Assembly (NCBI GenBank): GCA_009760855.2
Contig: WPIO01000048.1
Span: forward strand, 2,143,001 to 2,207,000
DNA length: 64,000 bases
Direction of reading: 5' to 3'
Origin: Cristatella mucedo
Taxonomy: Eukaryota; Bryozoa; Phylactolaemata; Cristatellidae
In this document: piece by piece, positions 11,701 to 26,700 of the stretch
How the letters are laid out: the number at the start of each line of letters is the position of its first letter
How positions within the stretch are numbered: position 1 is the first letter of the stretch
Notes under the pieces: generated by a model
Told to the model about the DNA's origin: nothing
The model's database searches: none
The model's input: only the letters and a program-made list of their open reading frames with translations
Made by a program: the position numbers and the translations under genes

Positions 11701-14700
11701 TACCAACTTCAGGCCTGGTCTTCAAAGGTTTTGAAATTGGTTTAAGGCACTGCTAAAAGATATGAGTCGGAAGAGCGAGTGAATATGTGAAGCTTGAGTA
11801 TGAAGTAATTTGGATAGGTGGGCCGGAGCAAGGGAATGAAAGGACCTAAAAGTGAGTGAAACAGAACCTTGAAGTCGAGCTGCTTGTTGCGTGATGGTCG
11901 GCAAAGAATTGCTATAGCCCGTTCGATGTGCTGGAAGGCAAGGAGGGATAAAAAGGTAAAACTAATACATGTCATTTGTATAGCACCATACGATAACTTA
12001 ATCTCTGTCCAGGCACTTTACATATGACGAAGTGCTTGAGCCCACAACCACCTTGGTCGTTAAAGGCAAGCACCTTACCCCTATGCCAAACCAAGATGGC
12101 TCAAGTGCAGATACAGGTGTGTGTCATCTGAAAAAAATTAAAGCTTAGATTTTGCTTGGCGATATATAGGCAAGAGGGACATAGGCAAGAGGGACTGTAT
12201 ACATTATGAAAGGAAGTGAACCAAGCACAGATCTCTCGGTACATCATACTTTATAGGCTCCTTAAATGACTGTTGATATTTATGCTCTGAAATCTTGCAC
12301 CGAGATAGGATCTCAACCGTTGCTATGCAGTGCCAGTGATGCCCAGGCGAAATGACAGATGCTCAAGAAAGACTTGATGATAACTGGTAGCAATTGCTGC
12401 CGAGAGATCCGACAGAACTAGCTCGGAGACTCAAGCAAAGTAAACATTTCAGAGAGTGTCGTCATACACGTGAACCAGTCTTTAAAGTGATTTGCTCTAA
12501 AATTTGATTTTATTTTCTTCTGACCTTACCTAGGGAATGGGCACCACTGGCACTGCTCTGCAATGGTTCAGGTCCTATCTCAGTGGGAGACTCAAGAGTA
12601 TTGATGCAAACAGACAAAGATCATCCATGGAATCACTGTAGTACTAGGTACCTCAGGGGGTCTGTGCTTGGTCTGCTTCTTTTCACAGTTTATACTCCCC
12701 TTATTGCCGATGTGAGCGCCAAGCACAATCTTGGCTTTCACTTCTAGGCAGATGACACTCAGTTGTACCTTCGCTTTGACCCTCCTCAGCCATTGAGCAC
12801 GTCGAATTCTCTCAACTCCCTTGTTGCATGTATGTCTGCCGCATGCCGATGGCGGCAGACTTTCTCAAATTGAATGGCAATAAAGCCAACCCACTAGTTA
12901 TATGCAAACCAAGTGTGGCTCAGAAACTGTAAAGCTTAATGCTCAAAATCGGCTGTGGCAGCATATCTCATGTTGCATGTGCATACAATCTAGGTGTCCT
13001 ATTCCAAAGTGACCTTTCACTAGAAGACCCAATCAGCTCTACGATCAAGTTTGCCTCCTTTCATGCTACATAACATTGCTAAAATTCTGGCTTGCTTAAA
13101 CAAGGATACCACATTCAAATTGGTCCATGCATTTGTAACATCCTCGATTTCTGCAACTCACTGCTTGCTGGTCTACCGGCCTGTGCAATCAGGCACTTAC
13201 AATTGGTGAAAAACCGCAGCTAGGTTTGTCTGTCGTGAGAGTCACAATTGCCACATCGCTCCACTTCTTGCCGATCTGCACGAGCTTCTATACAAGCAGT
13301 GTATCGACTTCAAGGTTGTGTCGCTTACTTTTAGGTTCCTTTATTCTCTGGCTCCAGCCTACATATCAGAACTACTCCCCCACCAGGCTAGGCATCGTAA
13401 CACCCACTTTTCTAACTCAACTCATTTAGCTGTACCCATATGAACCTCAAATCTTTCGGAGACCATGCCTTTAGTTGGTATGCTCTTAAAACCTGGAACT
13501 CACACCCGACTGACATCACGACATTCCCTGACTTGAAGACCTGTGGTCATGCTGGATCGTCCGGCAGCATCCAGCAGGAGACGTGCACACATGCACAGAG
13601 ACCTTAGTCGACAAAGTATCATTAGTGGGTTAGCGATTGCATGCTCCATTTCAAGCTTAATTGCTATGGTGGCCTTAGGGACAATGGAGTCTCATGATTC
13701 GCTAAGCATTTTTTTAGGTCTATCGCTGGCAGCATTAGTCGTTCGGCTGGCTTCGATATCGAGAACAGCAGCTGCAAAGGCTGCAGATACAAACGATAGT
13801 AGTTCTTGCATGCCAGTCCATTAATAAGCAGTCCTAATTTTTTGTATATTTTCTTAACCTCTCTCTTCATAATTCTAGCTTGTTATGCGTCTGCAGTAGG
13901 CCATAGGCCATCTAGGTAAAGGCATAGAATTTGCTTAGTTGAGAAGAAAACTCACCCAGAACATCATCTTTTATCACTGCACCCGTGAGAGCATGTCAGA
14001 CAGAAGCTTTAGCAGAAGGGGCAAGAAGGCTATTTTTATGCAAACAGTATCAATGTTAAAAGTCTTTATCTTTTTGCAATTCACAGATGATTATTGATAC
14101 CGAAGGGAATGCAAACTGCAGACTGAATGGGATCTGCATATGGTCAGATGTGCATAATTTGTTAATAGTAGGAATTGACAGCATACTATTGGGGGATCAA
14201 GTGTGTGACTTTCCGAGTGGGGCCGTATACATAAGCCACCAGAGAAAATTAATCAGCTAGTGTACGATATTTGGCACATGCAGAATCAGTTGGGTCATTG
14301 AACTGAATGTCAAAATCACCCGGTACAAAGACGTGGGGCGATTTCTGGAACACAGAGTTGATAGAAGATCTGAAAAATCTGACAGGAAGCAAGGCTTGGT
14401 ATCTGGTGTGTAGGATAGGTTAATAATAATAATAATAACAATACATTTGTATGGAACGATCAGAGAACTTCTAATAATAATATTAATGCACTTGGTAAAG
14501 CTCCCTCAAAGAACAATCTCTCTCTAGGCGCTTTACATTTGCTGCAAAGGAACTTAATTTTTTGTTAGCCATTTTACATATGCTGTAAAGGAAGCATGGC
14601 CATAAGGTCAGTAGGAACATGCACAGTGCAACATGGATAAATATGGTTAGTGGTAGCATGTACAGTGTCAACATGTATACATATAGTTAGTGGTAGCATG

Positions 14701-17700
14701 CACAGTGTCAGCACCCATTAGCTCACAGAGGACAAATCACAAGGGCCCAGCAAATGATGTGCTTACAGCAGTCATTGTCAGCTTGCTGTTTGAGGGACTA
14801 ATTGCAAGCGATTAGTTAGACTTCTTCAAGAGGACTGCAAACTTCAGGAAATTGACGAAGGAACGAGCAAGAATGCCCATTCTGCCACCAGGTTTTATTC
14901 ACCTCGGGTATGAAAGAAAAAAAATATTCTTTAGGGGGTTGCGTCGATAGCAGTCGGGCAGTTAGTCGATTTCAGCCTGGCCTCGGTCACGGCAAATTGA
15001 TCAAGGCTTTCCTAAAGAACCATGTCACATATTATTACCTAATCCTCATATGGAGACCATAAGATGTAAGAGTCGATGGAGTTGAGCCGTGCATTCACGA
15101 CATTGTCGGCTGCTTGGCGATTGCTTAGTGACTCGTGAGCCAGCCTAGTGGTCGTGCCGGAAGCTGTGGCACCGTTGCCTCAAGCAAACGGTGAGCCATT
15201 GAGTGAACCATGCCGTCTTAATGCAGCTGCAGTCGGCACATGGATGTATGTGCGAGGTTACCCCCCCCCCCAGTCGGAGCACTATCATGTCATGTGCAGA
15301 GCTGATGTGGGGGGGGGGGCAATCTGAAGTTTTGGCCTACTTTTAACATTAGATGCAGAGGCAGAGCCAAGATTTTCAGCTGTAGGGGCTGGACTCCAAA
15401 GATTTTTTTGTGAGGGGCAAGTGCCAAAAATAATGAACAAGCAGAGTGTGTAGTGTTTATATTGATTGCTCCCTCGGCTGTTGCTCATCGAATGGAAGTA
15501 GGACAATCGACTTGTCGTTAGCAGTGGGTTGGGCATGCGTATAAGGGGGCAGCCCAGATAGCTGCTTCCCAAGGGGCGGGGGAAAGAGAACAAATGCCCC
15601 CTTGGCCCCACCACTGGTCAAACAAACCCAATGAATCCAGAAGTGAAGATTTGCCTGACCCGCCCTGCCTCCTCTATTACTCCACCGAATGCCTGCCGGC
15701 TCAGCTGACTTACAGTTAGTTATTTGAGCAATGCTGAAGGCACTGTGTGGCCTGCTTTTGCCTGAAGCCAAGCCGGGTGAAGCTGGTCGTGCGCGCCTGA
15801 TGTGGCTGCGCCGAGCTTGATCGCCTTCTGGTTCTTGCAGGCATGGTGCTCGGCACGATCGCGTTCGGCGGGTCGCTCGTGTGCAGCAACCAGCTGACGC
15901 CCGGCGACCTCATGGCCTTCCTCGTTGCCACGCAGACGATCCAGCGGTAGAGGCCCGCACCAGCCCACGCTTGCCAGACGGCACTTTTGCCCGCTCCTCG
16001 CCTCCTTCGCTGCGGCGGCAGTGGCTCGGAGTGGCAGCTCGCCTGCACATTTCGTTTCCAGGTCTTTGGCGCAGCTGTCGCTGCTCTTTGGCTCGGCCCT
16101 GCGAGGACTGAGCGCCGGCGCGCGAGTGTTCGAGGTGAGAGCCTTGGCCTTGGCTAGCTGCCGCCGCCGCTGGAAGGCGCGTGGCCGGAATGTGTGTCGG
16201 CTGATCGGCATCTCGAGGCTGCTCGAGCTAGCCTGGCCGGTGCCTCACACTGTCGTAACTCGGTAGCAAATAGTGTTTTCGTGACGTTATTCACGGGATC
16301 GAGCGAATCTCGCAGTCTTTGCCAATGTAGGTCACCAGCTGCACGGCACTGGCGGCATTCGTCACTTGGCAGTAGCACCACTTAGCGTACCCGCTTAGCC
16401 ACTCCAGTTGCTTTAGCGTTACGATGCCGTGCCAACTATTTGCACGTGACTGAGCGGCTTGTGCCCACTTTAGGTAGGGTAACTGTGATAGCATTTCCGT
16501 GTTTCTGATACTTGCTAGTATATGAAGTTGACGCCATCAGTGGTTCTGGCCGGCAGTGGTTCTGGGAAGAAGATTCCTTACCACACCATGGTGGGTGAGA
16601 TTAAGTTCAAGGACGTCACATTCACATATCCATCAAGACCTGGAAAGGTATGCGTGCAAACCTCGTGCGCTGCTGATAGCTTCATGTGCCGAGCTCTGCG
16701 TGTAACCGATATTTTTTCATCAGACCGAGCAGATGATGCAGCTACCCTGTAGTGTAAAGGCTGCTATACTACTGCCATACAAGCCTATCTATTTTCCCTA
16801 AGCTGCTCCCCAGATACCGGTCCAAAGTTGTGTCTTGCGGCCACGTGGGATTTTGGAAAGGCACGTAAGCTCACGTAATTGCAGCCAACCGAGGGCGCCG
16901 CCTGCCCCGAGCAGTGGCAGATGTTTACACGCAGAGGACGGCTCGCTCAAACTTGGTTTGACTGCTCATGCAAGCGGTCACTGTTGGCTTTAGCTTTTGC
17001 ATGCACTCTTGTGATTTCTCCCTAGCAGTTTTTTAGGGTTTAAATTAGGCCGCTGGCTGAGCCACTGCTCCAAACCAAATAAGAACTCGTCAAAAAGCAC
17101 TTCACCTGCCAGGCAGTTGGCATTGGGACGTTATCTTTTTACCACATTGACGACCCCCAAACAGAATATTTTTGCCTTGAAATTCACTTTTCTCGACCAA
17201 CAACGACTAGATTGAAGTATTCGTTGAGTAATCCTTGTTTGGTGCTGGTGCAGTAGCTCAACAAGTCGCATAATTTGAACCCGTAGAATGACTATTGAGC
17301 GATATCGACAGATGGCTGAGGCCGTGTATTCGGCCTGCACCAGTAGCCGATCTTTTCAGTAAAATTCAGGCTCTTTGGAATTTGCTAACGGCAGAAGAGA
17401 CAATTCAGAAGCTGGCAGCCTCTATTTCTGGCCAGACGAGGGAGGTCATAAACAATTTTTGTACGTCGTGCTTAACGCATGCACACAACAGTATATGTGT
17501 TTGTTTTTGGCTTGTCAGCAAATGTTTTTACGTGCTTTGCGTAACTTCAATATTCCGGGCATCGTAGAAAACACCCTATTAATTACATGCACGAGTTTAC
17601 AGTCAAAGCAGTGGTGGATTTTGTTGCGCCTTGATATATACAATTCTAGGCCTCACAGAAACAGGTGGTGACCTGCGCTGCAATTGGCTGTAGTAAGTAT

Positions 17701-20700
17701 CTACTAGACATTGGGGATACTGCCAAGCAATCACTAGAGAGCTACTCGGAAAAGCAAGCATTGCTGTCGTGTGCCAAACCGTAACCAGGCAAGCTGTATG
17801 CACGCTGTGGTGAGTCACTCTGAAGTTGACTTTCTGCATGAAGCAGGGTGATCATTTGAGATGATTTGTACGATTTAGATGTAGATGATTTGTAACGATG
17901 TACGATTGTGGATGATCGGCACATGATAGGTTTATGTTAGATGAGTAGTCGCTCGGCGGCACTTCCTTATGTGGTTGCTTGAGCACTAGTGCCCTAGAAG
18001 CGATGTGACGATGGTGGCCACTTTCAGAGGCATCAAAATAGCTTACGGTTGTGCTTTACCTGCACACTTGGTCCAAGGCTTTAGCTTGTGATTACTTGTG
18101 CTGTATCTTGTTTCCAACCTAATAGATATGGGAAAACCTAGTGTCACTCTGAAACTGGAAAGTACCACTCTCTAAATGGACTCAGCAAAAATCTCTCTTG
18201 ACCCCTGATCCAAAATTACCTTTTGCTAGACGACCGCACCAGCTACGATGTCAGGTTTACCACCTTCAGTTATGTAACGTTTCAAAAACTTGGGATATGC
18301 GTAGGTAAACGTACCTCAGACAAGCTAGTCTATGTGCTTTCGAATGGCAGTTCTACAGGCCTTCCTAATAATAATAATACTAACCGATTCAACAGCCTCT
18401 TTTGTATATTGACAGAAGAGCCTTTACGGCTATCACCACCGCTTGCAGCAGCAATAAAGGATCGCCCACCACAGGATTCGAACCCACGACCTCGGGAATG
18501 AGGTCATGAAAGACAACCACCTTACCTAGTGTGCCATCACGTCTCACCATCCTGCATTTGCAATAAGTAACAAGTAGTTGCTTTTGGATGTTTTTCAATT
18601 CGGCTAGAGTTGTCGCTGGTGAATGCCACAACTGCCGTTTCTCTCCCACCTTCACTGGCTCCAAATGTTGCAGACATTGATTTCAAAGGCCTGTCACTTA
18701 CTTTGAGGTTCCTTCATTCTCTTGCTCCAGCCTGAAGTACTTACTCTTCATACCTTTCCTAGCATCACCTGCTTCTCGGCCTCTGGTCGTTTAGCTGTGC
18801 CCTTAATTAACCTCAAATTTTTTATGGTCGTGCCTCCAGTACGTGTGCACCTACAACCTTGAACTCTCTACCGGCTGACCTTTTGACATTCTCAGACTTG
18901 GCATTCAATGTCAAGCAAAAATACACCTATTCCACACACACTAGCTGATTTAGAAGCCTCTTTTTGTATAGTGGCAGAAGAGCCTTAAAGGCTATCAACA
19001 TCGATTTCAGCAACAATTAAGGATTGCCCACTGTAGGATTCGAACCCACGACCTTCGAGACCAGGGTCGGGAAAGCAACAGCCTTACCTAGTGTGCCATC
19101 ATGGCTTCCACCATATGGTTCGTCCACGTAAATCATCCTTTATGTACGCGAGTGTTATTGTACCTACAACCTTGAACTCTCTACCGGCTGACCTTTTGAC
19201 ATTCTCAGACTTGACATTCAATGCCATGCAAGAGGTAATCACATGATATGCTGCGTTTGTAGCCGGTATCATAGAAAGAGGTTTGGTTATCTTTATATGA
19301 TCAGAGATTAACTTCATAATTCTACTTTTGAAGATGACCTTGCATACATCTTCCATAAATCCTGTTCCGAACTCGGGTGTACATGAAGGCAGGCACTCGT
19401 ACCTCGAGGCACCTACGTTTGTGTGTGCCAAATTTTAAATGCCATTTTATAGTTTCGGACGTGCTTATTCACTAATGACAGGTAGCATATTGAAAAAACA
19501 TGGGCAGAGTGAGACGATGACAGCGCCGTTGGCTTGGTGGGAGTAGCCGGCCACACCTGAGTGGCCCGTCGGTCTGCTGGCGAAAGGCTTGCACGGGCGT
19601 CACGGTTGCTTGTCTCTTTTTTGATGGTGTCTTCACTCGCTGTGAAGGCTGTAGAATATTTGCTGTACCACCAACCCTTGAACGTCACTCCATTAGCCAC
19701 CTGCAAGCAGCAGCAGCACATTGACTGCTCTTCAAGGGCTCAGTTTGCGGGCTCTATAATTGAATCCTTGGTGCATCGATATATTGCATGCCAGCCGACC
19801 GGCAGGTCGGGTGGTACCTTTTTTTCTTATGAGGGGGATATAGCAGCCGTGTGCATGAGACATGGAATGATCTTTCGATATATGTTATGCTCATTATTGT
19901 CTAGTGCCATGAAGGTGCATTTTTTAATTTTGCGTGAATTGCCTCTGTGTGTAGCTGCAATGACGGTATTGACTGAAAATAAATTTACTTGTCGTAGGTT
20001 GTACTTGATGGACTCAATCTCGTGGTCCCGGGAGGTAAACTGGTAGCACTGGTCGGCCTCTCTGGGGGTGGTAAGTGTAATTTTAAACCTAAATATAAAA
20101 TATCATCGATCATATTTCTGCTGTGATCAGATTATTGTTTATGTGATCACCATATTTGTGCTGTTTTTCTAAACATGTTACACAACTATTAGTTTGTGCT
20201 GGCCTGAAAGGGAGCCAGATATGTAAGGTATATATGTGCGCAATCAAAATCTCACCGATTCTATCCTACTTTTTTGTTTGTCGTATCAAGCAACTCTGTG
20301 AGACATTGACGAATTGATCGATGGCTTGGATTTGGCAGGTTTTGGAAAGATACCTCCTTACCCATTATATCCCATCTGCTGCTCATGATTCGGGTGCACG
20401 TTTCGCTTGACAACGTTTTTTGATAATTAGACTGTTTACTCGAAGATCCCACTTTTACCTTGCCGTACGTTTTTGCTATAGTTGTCACGTTGGTTTACCA
20501 TGTAAGCTTCTCAATGACCAAGGTAGTCTTGTGTACTGTTGTATATTGCTGTGTATGGTCCTATGCCCACATACAGTACTAGCACAAAAACATATTTACC
20601 CTAGAAATCAACAACAATCTCAGCCTTTGCAATGTTTTACAAAATCAATTTAGAAAATGCTACCAAAGGGTAGTGTTGACATGAGGAAGGAATAAATCTT

Positions 20701-23700
20701 GCAAATTGCTTGTGCTGCCATTAGCTTACTACGTGAGAATTTGCATGAGTGAAACTGCTTTCGAAGCCTTGAAAAGCCTTGAAAAACACCCAACATGCTA
20801 AAACCATGCTGATCTGTAGGTAGTAAAAAGTTTTCATTGAGACTATGAGAATTTAGTTCAATTTAGTGTGTGCATTTGACAGGCTGGGCTAGTTAAGATG
20901 TAGGAAATAGTCTAAAGGAATTATTGAATTCACTGATGACACTCAGTTGTACCTTTGCTTTGATCCCTCCCAGCCTTCGAGCACCTCGAATTCTCTCAAC
21001 TCCCTTGCTGCATGTATTGATGACATCCACACATGGATGGCAGCAAATTTTCTAAAACTTAACGATGATAAAACTAACTTACTAGTTATGGGAAAACCCA
21101 ATGTGATTCAGAAATTGGAAAGGCTAACGCTCAAAATTGGCTCTGCCAGCATATCTCCTGTTGAATCAGCTCGAAATCTAGGTTTCATGTTCCAAAGTGA
21201 CCTCTCGTTAGACGACCACATTAGCTCCACAATCTCGTCAGCCTACTTTCAGCTACATAACATTGCTAAAATTCGGGCTTGTTTAGATAAGGATATCACG
21301 TCCAAGTTGGTCCCTGCATTTAGGACATCATGTCTTGACTTCTGAAACTCACTGCTTGCTGGCCTACCGGCATGTGCAATCAGGCGCTTACAGCTGGTGC
21401 AAAACCTCTGCAGCTAGGCTTGTCTGTCGTGAGCGGTGCAGTTGCCACATCACACCATTTCTCGCCGACCTGCACTGGCTACCAGTCAAGCAACGGATCG
21501 ACTTAAAGGTTTTGTCACTAACTCTAGGTCACTTCATTCTTTGGCTCCAGCCTATCTGTCAGATATACTCTCCCACCAGGTCAAGCATCGTACCACCCAC
21601 TTTTCGGAATCCAACAGTTTAAAAATACCCCGTACAAACCTCAAATCCTTTGGAGACCGTGCATTTAGTTCGTATGCTCCCAAAGCTTGGAATTCACTCC
21701 CGACTAACAACATCCCCTTACTTGACCACATTTTAAAAGAACTTAAAAGCACCTATTTAGGACAGCATTTAGTGGGTCTCTGTGATTCGTCCTTCATGTG
21801 CTCATGTGTGCTGACACTGTGCATGGTGCCACTAACCACACTTGCATGCTGACCCTGTGCATGTCATCCCTAACCATGTTATTCATGTTGTTTAGCAAGC
21901 ACAATATTACTCACCATTCAATCCCGTTTTCCTTTGCAGCAAATGTAAAGTGCCTAGAAATAGATTGAGTTCTTTGAGGGCACTTTATCAAGTGCATTAT
22001 TACTATTACTATTATTATTGTTATTGTGATCAGAAAAGACACTTAGGTGTTTATTTTTTCTGCCAAATCAATTTACTTCTATTGTTTCGTACTAATTCAG
22101 GCCTGTTGTGAATGCTTCAAATCCTTGGTGATTGCTAAGAAAATCCTGATGCCGTCGTTGAAATACATTTTTAGGAAGTGGGATGCTTGGTGCATCTAGG
22201 TAATCTTACTTCGAAGCGCTCAGATGGTACTTAAACATGTCATTATTTTTCGAAAATGGTGACTTTGTCAGAAACCAGTTATTGTGCCACATACTTCTAT
22301 ATGTATGTATGCATGTATGTATCCCAATCTGTGATTCCACAAAGCCACAAAGACTATGTGGGTGTTACAAAGAGAGTTTTGTATAGCATATTCACAGCCT
22401 AAGCGACTTTCGATATGCATTCGGTAGCCAACATATTTCATCTCATGAAACAAAGAGAAAGAGAGAAGCATAGCTCAGTCAGGAGAGTAGTTGTGGTAGT
22501 GAGTAGCATGGAAGTAGCAGCTCAGGAGGGCTGGAAAGGATGTGCTATTGTCGGCAGCAGGAGAGTAGATGTCGTTGCATAGGAATTGTGGAAATGAGTT
22601 CTAAAGTCTAGGTCCTGCAGAGCAAAAGCTTCTGTAACCGACGGTCTTTAAGCGGAGGAATGGAGCAGCTAATTTATTGTCCATACGAGACCTCAGGGCA
22701 CGAGACGGCTGATACTGGTTCAGCAGTTCAGTTAGGTATGAAGGAGCCAAGCAATGGTGGGCCTTGTGGATCAGTGTAAAAACTATACTCTGCATCTATT
22801 GGTCAACCGGCAGACATCCAAGCATTTTCAGCAAGGAAGTCTCGTGGTTTCTGGGTTTTTTAAACAAGCCTTGCATCCATATTTATCACCAGCTGCAGTG
22901 ACCTATTGGCTTTTTTTGCTAGCCTAGCCAAAGGGGAATTACAATAATCTAGCCGAGACAGAAGTACAAACAAAGTGACAAAGTAACAAAGTAGCAAGTT
23001 ATTTTTTTTGAAAACCACCATGGAAGATAGTTCCTAATCTTAGATAGAGATCAGACGTGATGGCCTGCTGTTGAAACAGTCTTCTTAGCAAAGTTTTCAA
23101 AATTTAAGCAGCTGTCGAAGACGACACCAAAATTCTGAGCTCACTGGGATGGTCGCACAACCGCATCGGCTATAAGAACAGCAGAGCCTTCTAGTCCAGC
23201 CACACGGTTGGGAAGTCGTATGAGTAGCAGCTCCATTTTATCATCGTTCAGTTTAAGGAAATTTGCCAAAATCCAGGATCAAATGTGTGCAAGGCAAGTA
23301 TTCAGTGTATGAATTGCTGCAGCATATTCTGACAATAATAATACACTCGATAAAGTGCCCTCAAAGAACTCAATCTCTTTCTAGGTGCTTTACATTTACT
23401 GCAAAGGAAACACGATCGAATGGTGAGTTGTATCATGCTTGATAAACAACATGAATAACATGGTTAGGGGTGACATGCACATGCACAGGGTCAGTATGCA
23501 AGTGTGGTTAGTGGCACCATGCACAGTGTCAGTATGCATAAGCATGAAGGACGAATCACAGAGACCCACTAAATGCTGTCCTAAATAGGTGCGTTTTTAA
23601 TTTCTTTTTAAATGTGGGCAAGTCAGGGGATGTCGTGATGCAAGTCGGGAGTGAGTTCCAGGCTTTGGGAGCATACTAACTAAATGCACGGTCTCCAAAG

Positions 23701-26700
23701 GATTTGAGGTTTGTACGAGGTATAGGTAAACAGTTAGATTCCGAAAAGCGGGTGGTACGATGCTTAGCCTGGTGGGCAAGTAGATCTGATAGATAAGCTG
23801 GAGCTAAAGAATCAAGGAACCTAAAAGTGAGCAACAAAACCTGGAAGTCGATGCGTTGCTTGACTGGTAGCCAGTGCAGGTCGGCGAGAAGTGGTGTGGT
23901 GTGGCAACTGCAACGGTTACGACAGAGAAGCCTAGCTGCAGAGTTTTGCACCAGCTGTAAGCACTTGATTGCACATGCCGGTAGGCCAGCAAGCAGTGAG
24001 TTACAGAAGTCAAGACGGGATGTCACAAATGCATGGACCAAGTTAGATGTTGTGTCCCTATCTAAACAAGCCCGAATTTTAGCAATGTTATGTAGCTGAA
24101 CGTAGGCAGACTTGACTGTGGAGTTAATGTGGTCGTCTAACAAGAGGTGACTTTAGAACGTGACACCTAGAGGTCGTGCAGATTCAATAGGGGATATGCT
24201 AGCAGAGCCGATTTTGAGCATTAGCCTTTCCAATTTCTGAATCATACTTGGTTTACCCATAACTAGTAATTTAGTTTTATCCTCATTTAATTTAAGAAAA
24301 TTTGCTGCCATACATGGGCGGATGTCATCAATACATGCAACGAGGGAGTTGAGAGAGTTCGAGGTGCTTGAGGGCTGGGAGGGATCAAACCAAACGTACA
24401 ACTGAGTGTCATCCGCATAGAAGTGAAAGCCTAGATTGTGCTTGGCAACCACATCTGCAAGAGGGAGAGTATAAACCGTGAAAAGAACCGGACCTAGCAC
24501 CGAGCCCTGAGGTACCCCATATTTCAGAGGTACCACGGATGATCCGTGTCCATTCACATCAATACTTTGGAGTCTCCCACTGAGATAGGACCTGAACCAT
24601 TGCAGAGCAGTGCCAGTGATGCCCGGGCGAGATGAAAGGCGCTCAAGAAGGACTTGGTGATCGATAGTATCAAAAGCTGCCGAAAGATCGAGCAAAACAA
24701 GCAGAGATACTCTACCCATGTCTGCATCACTAAGTAGGTCGTTGTACACCCGATGCAATGCTGAATCTGTGGAGTGATTAGCTCTAAAGCCAGTCTGGGA
24801 CTTACTAGCAAGGTTTGAAGTTTCAATATATGAGTTCAGCTGGTTAGCCACGACTCGTTCCAGTACTGACGGTTTAAATGACAAGTACAGCTGAGTAACT
24901 TCAGCATAAAAATTGATAGCCTATTTCATGAGCCCGAATCAGTTTTCTCAGAAGTTGAGTATAAATGGAGAACAGCAAACGATCAAGGATGGACCCTTGT
25001 GGAACTCCGAAGGTAACTGATCTGTTGAACGAGACCTGACCCTCACATGGCACGGATTGAACACCATCAGACAAGTACGATTTGAACCATGCCAGCACCT
25101 CGTCTGCCAGACCATAGTTGTTCTCAATCGTTCAAGTAGGATATCGTGGTTAATATTGTCGAAAGCAGCTCATAGATCTAGCAGTCCTAGTGCAGTGACG
25201 TTCCCGTCATTGTTGCTGCATAGGATGTTAATGTTTACACAGAAGACAGCAGTTTTAGAGGAGCGATGCCACTTGAACCACGATTGGAATTTCTGTGGGA
25301 TTTTATTCTTTTCAATGTGTGCTACCAGCTGCTTAGCGACAATTTTCCAAGACACTTTGGCGAAAAAGGAAGAAGGCGAACTGGGTGATATTTTGCTAAG
25401 AACCCATCTATCGAATCCAGGCCTCTGTATCGGTCTAACGATGGCCGATTTGAAGGACTTGGGTGCAACCCCTTTTTCCTGAGCATTACAAATCTCAGCT
25501 GATCTAAGTTTGCCTGCCAGTGAAGACTACAGCGGTGAGGGTATAGGGTCTTCAGGAGACGAGCTCTCCAAAATAGGATCGTTTTGGATATTTTTGCATG
25601 CAGTAAGAAACCCAATAGTTACATACACGATCTGTTACAAGTATTTCAAACTAATGCTCATCGTATGATTTGGTAAAACTTTACCAGCGGTCTGTAACAA
25701 CTTTGATATATGAGGTCATATCTTGATCCTCAAGATTTGCAAAGTTTAATGCCAGCACTGTACATCATTGGGCTGATGTACCATCCCATTTGCACTGCAC
25801 TCTAATATGAACTTATAATAATATAATTATAATAATACACTTGATAAAGCGCCCTCGGAGAACTCAATCTCTATCTAGGCACTTGACATTTGCTACAAAA
25901 TAAGCACGTCAGAATGGTTAGTAGTAGCATGCTCATTAAACAACAATAAATAAAAAATCGGTTAGGGCTAACATTTCTATTGCTACTATACCTAAGGTAG
26001 CATCTGAAGACACATAGGTGTATAAAATGTCTTTTGCTGGTATTTTTTCTAAATATAATGTATATATATGTAATATAAATATACTATATAATAGTATACA
26101 TATAAACATTTATATCGATCGCCTTTGCCTGCTTACATTTCCTTCTTAGGCAGTACATAGGTCGCATGTTAACCATGCCGATAATTATTTCTAGATTTTC
26201 ATGATGTGTTATGCTCTAATCTGAATTGCTAAACATAAAAGATGTCGTCAAAATATCTGTCAGATTTATTTAGCACTAAACACAGAAAAGGGATATTGTA
26301 GTGGGAGAAAAAGTGAGGACTGAGTCATTTTTTCATCGGTAGTTGAACCCACAACCTCCGAGATTAGAGGCAAGAGTCATGCAATTGTACCGCTTTGATC
26401 GATGCTTGGTAGTGCTTAATGGACTTCAGCCACCGATCGCTTTGTTCTGACTGTCTAGGTAAGAGCACTGTAGCAGCACTTCTGGAGCGATTTTATGATG
26501 TGGACAATGGACAAATCACGATCGATGGTGAGGACATCAAAACACTGGACCCAAAGTGGCTCAGAGGCCATGCAATTGGCTTTATTAGCCAGGTGAGCGA
26601 TGAGAAATTTTTAAACACTAATCATTTGTCCTTCCTGAAACAAATTGGATTTGTTAGCCTCTGTGTCAGTGGCTGGTCCGTTTAATCTGTAACAGAGGTA

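Noticed and set aside
11440..13545. Single twin-primed L2 with an inverted 5' part
   Set aside because: Both arms cover the same RT to C-terminal portion, which twin priming cannot give.
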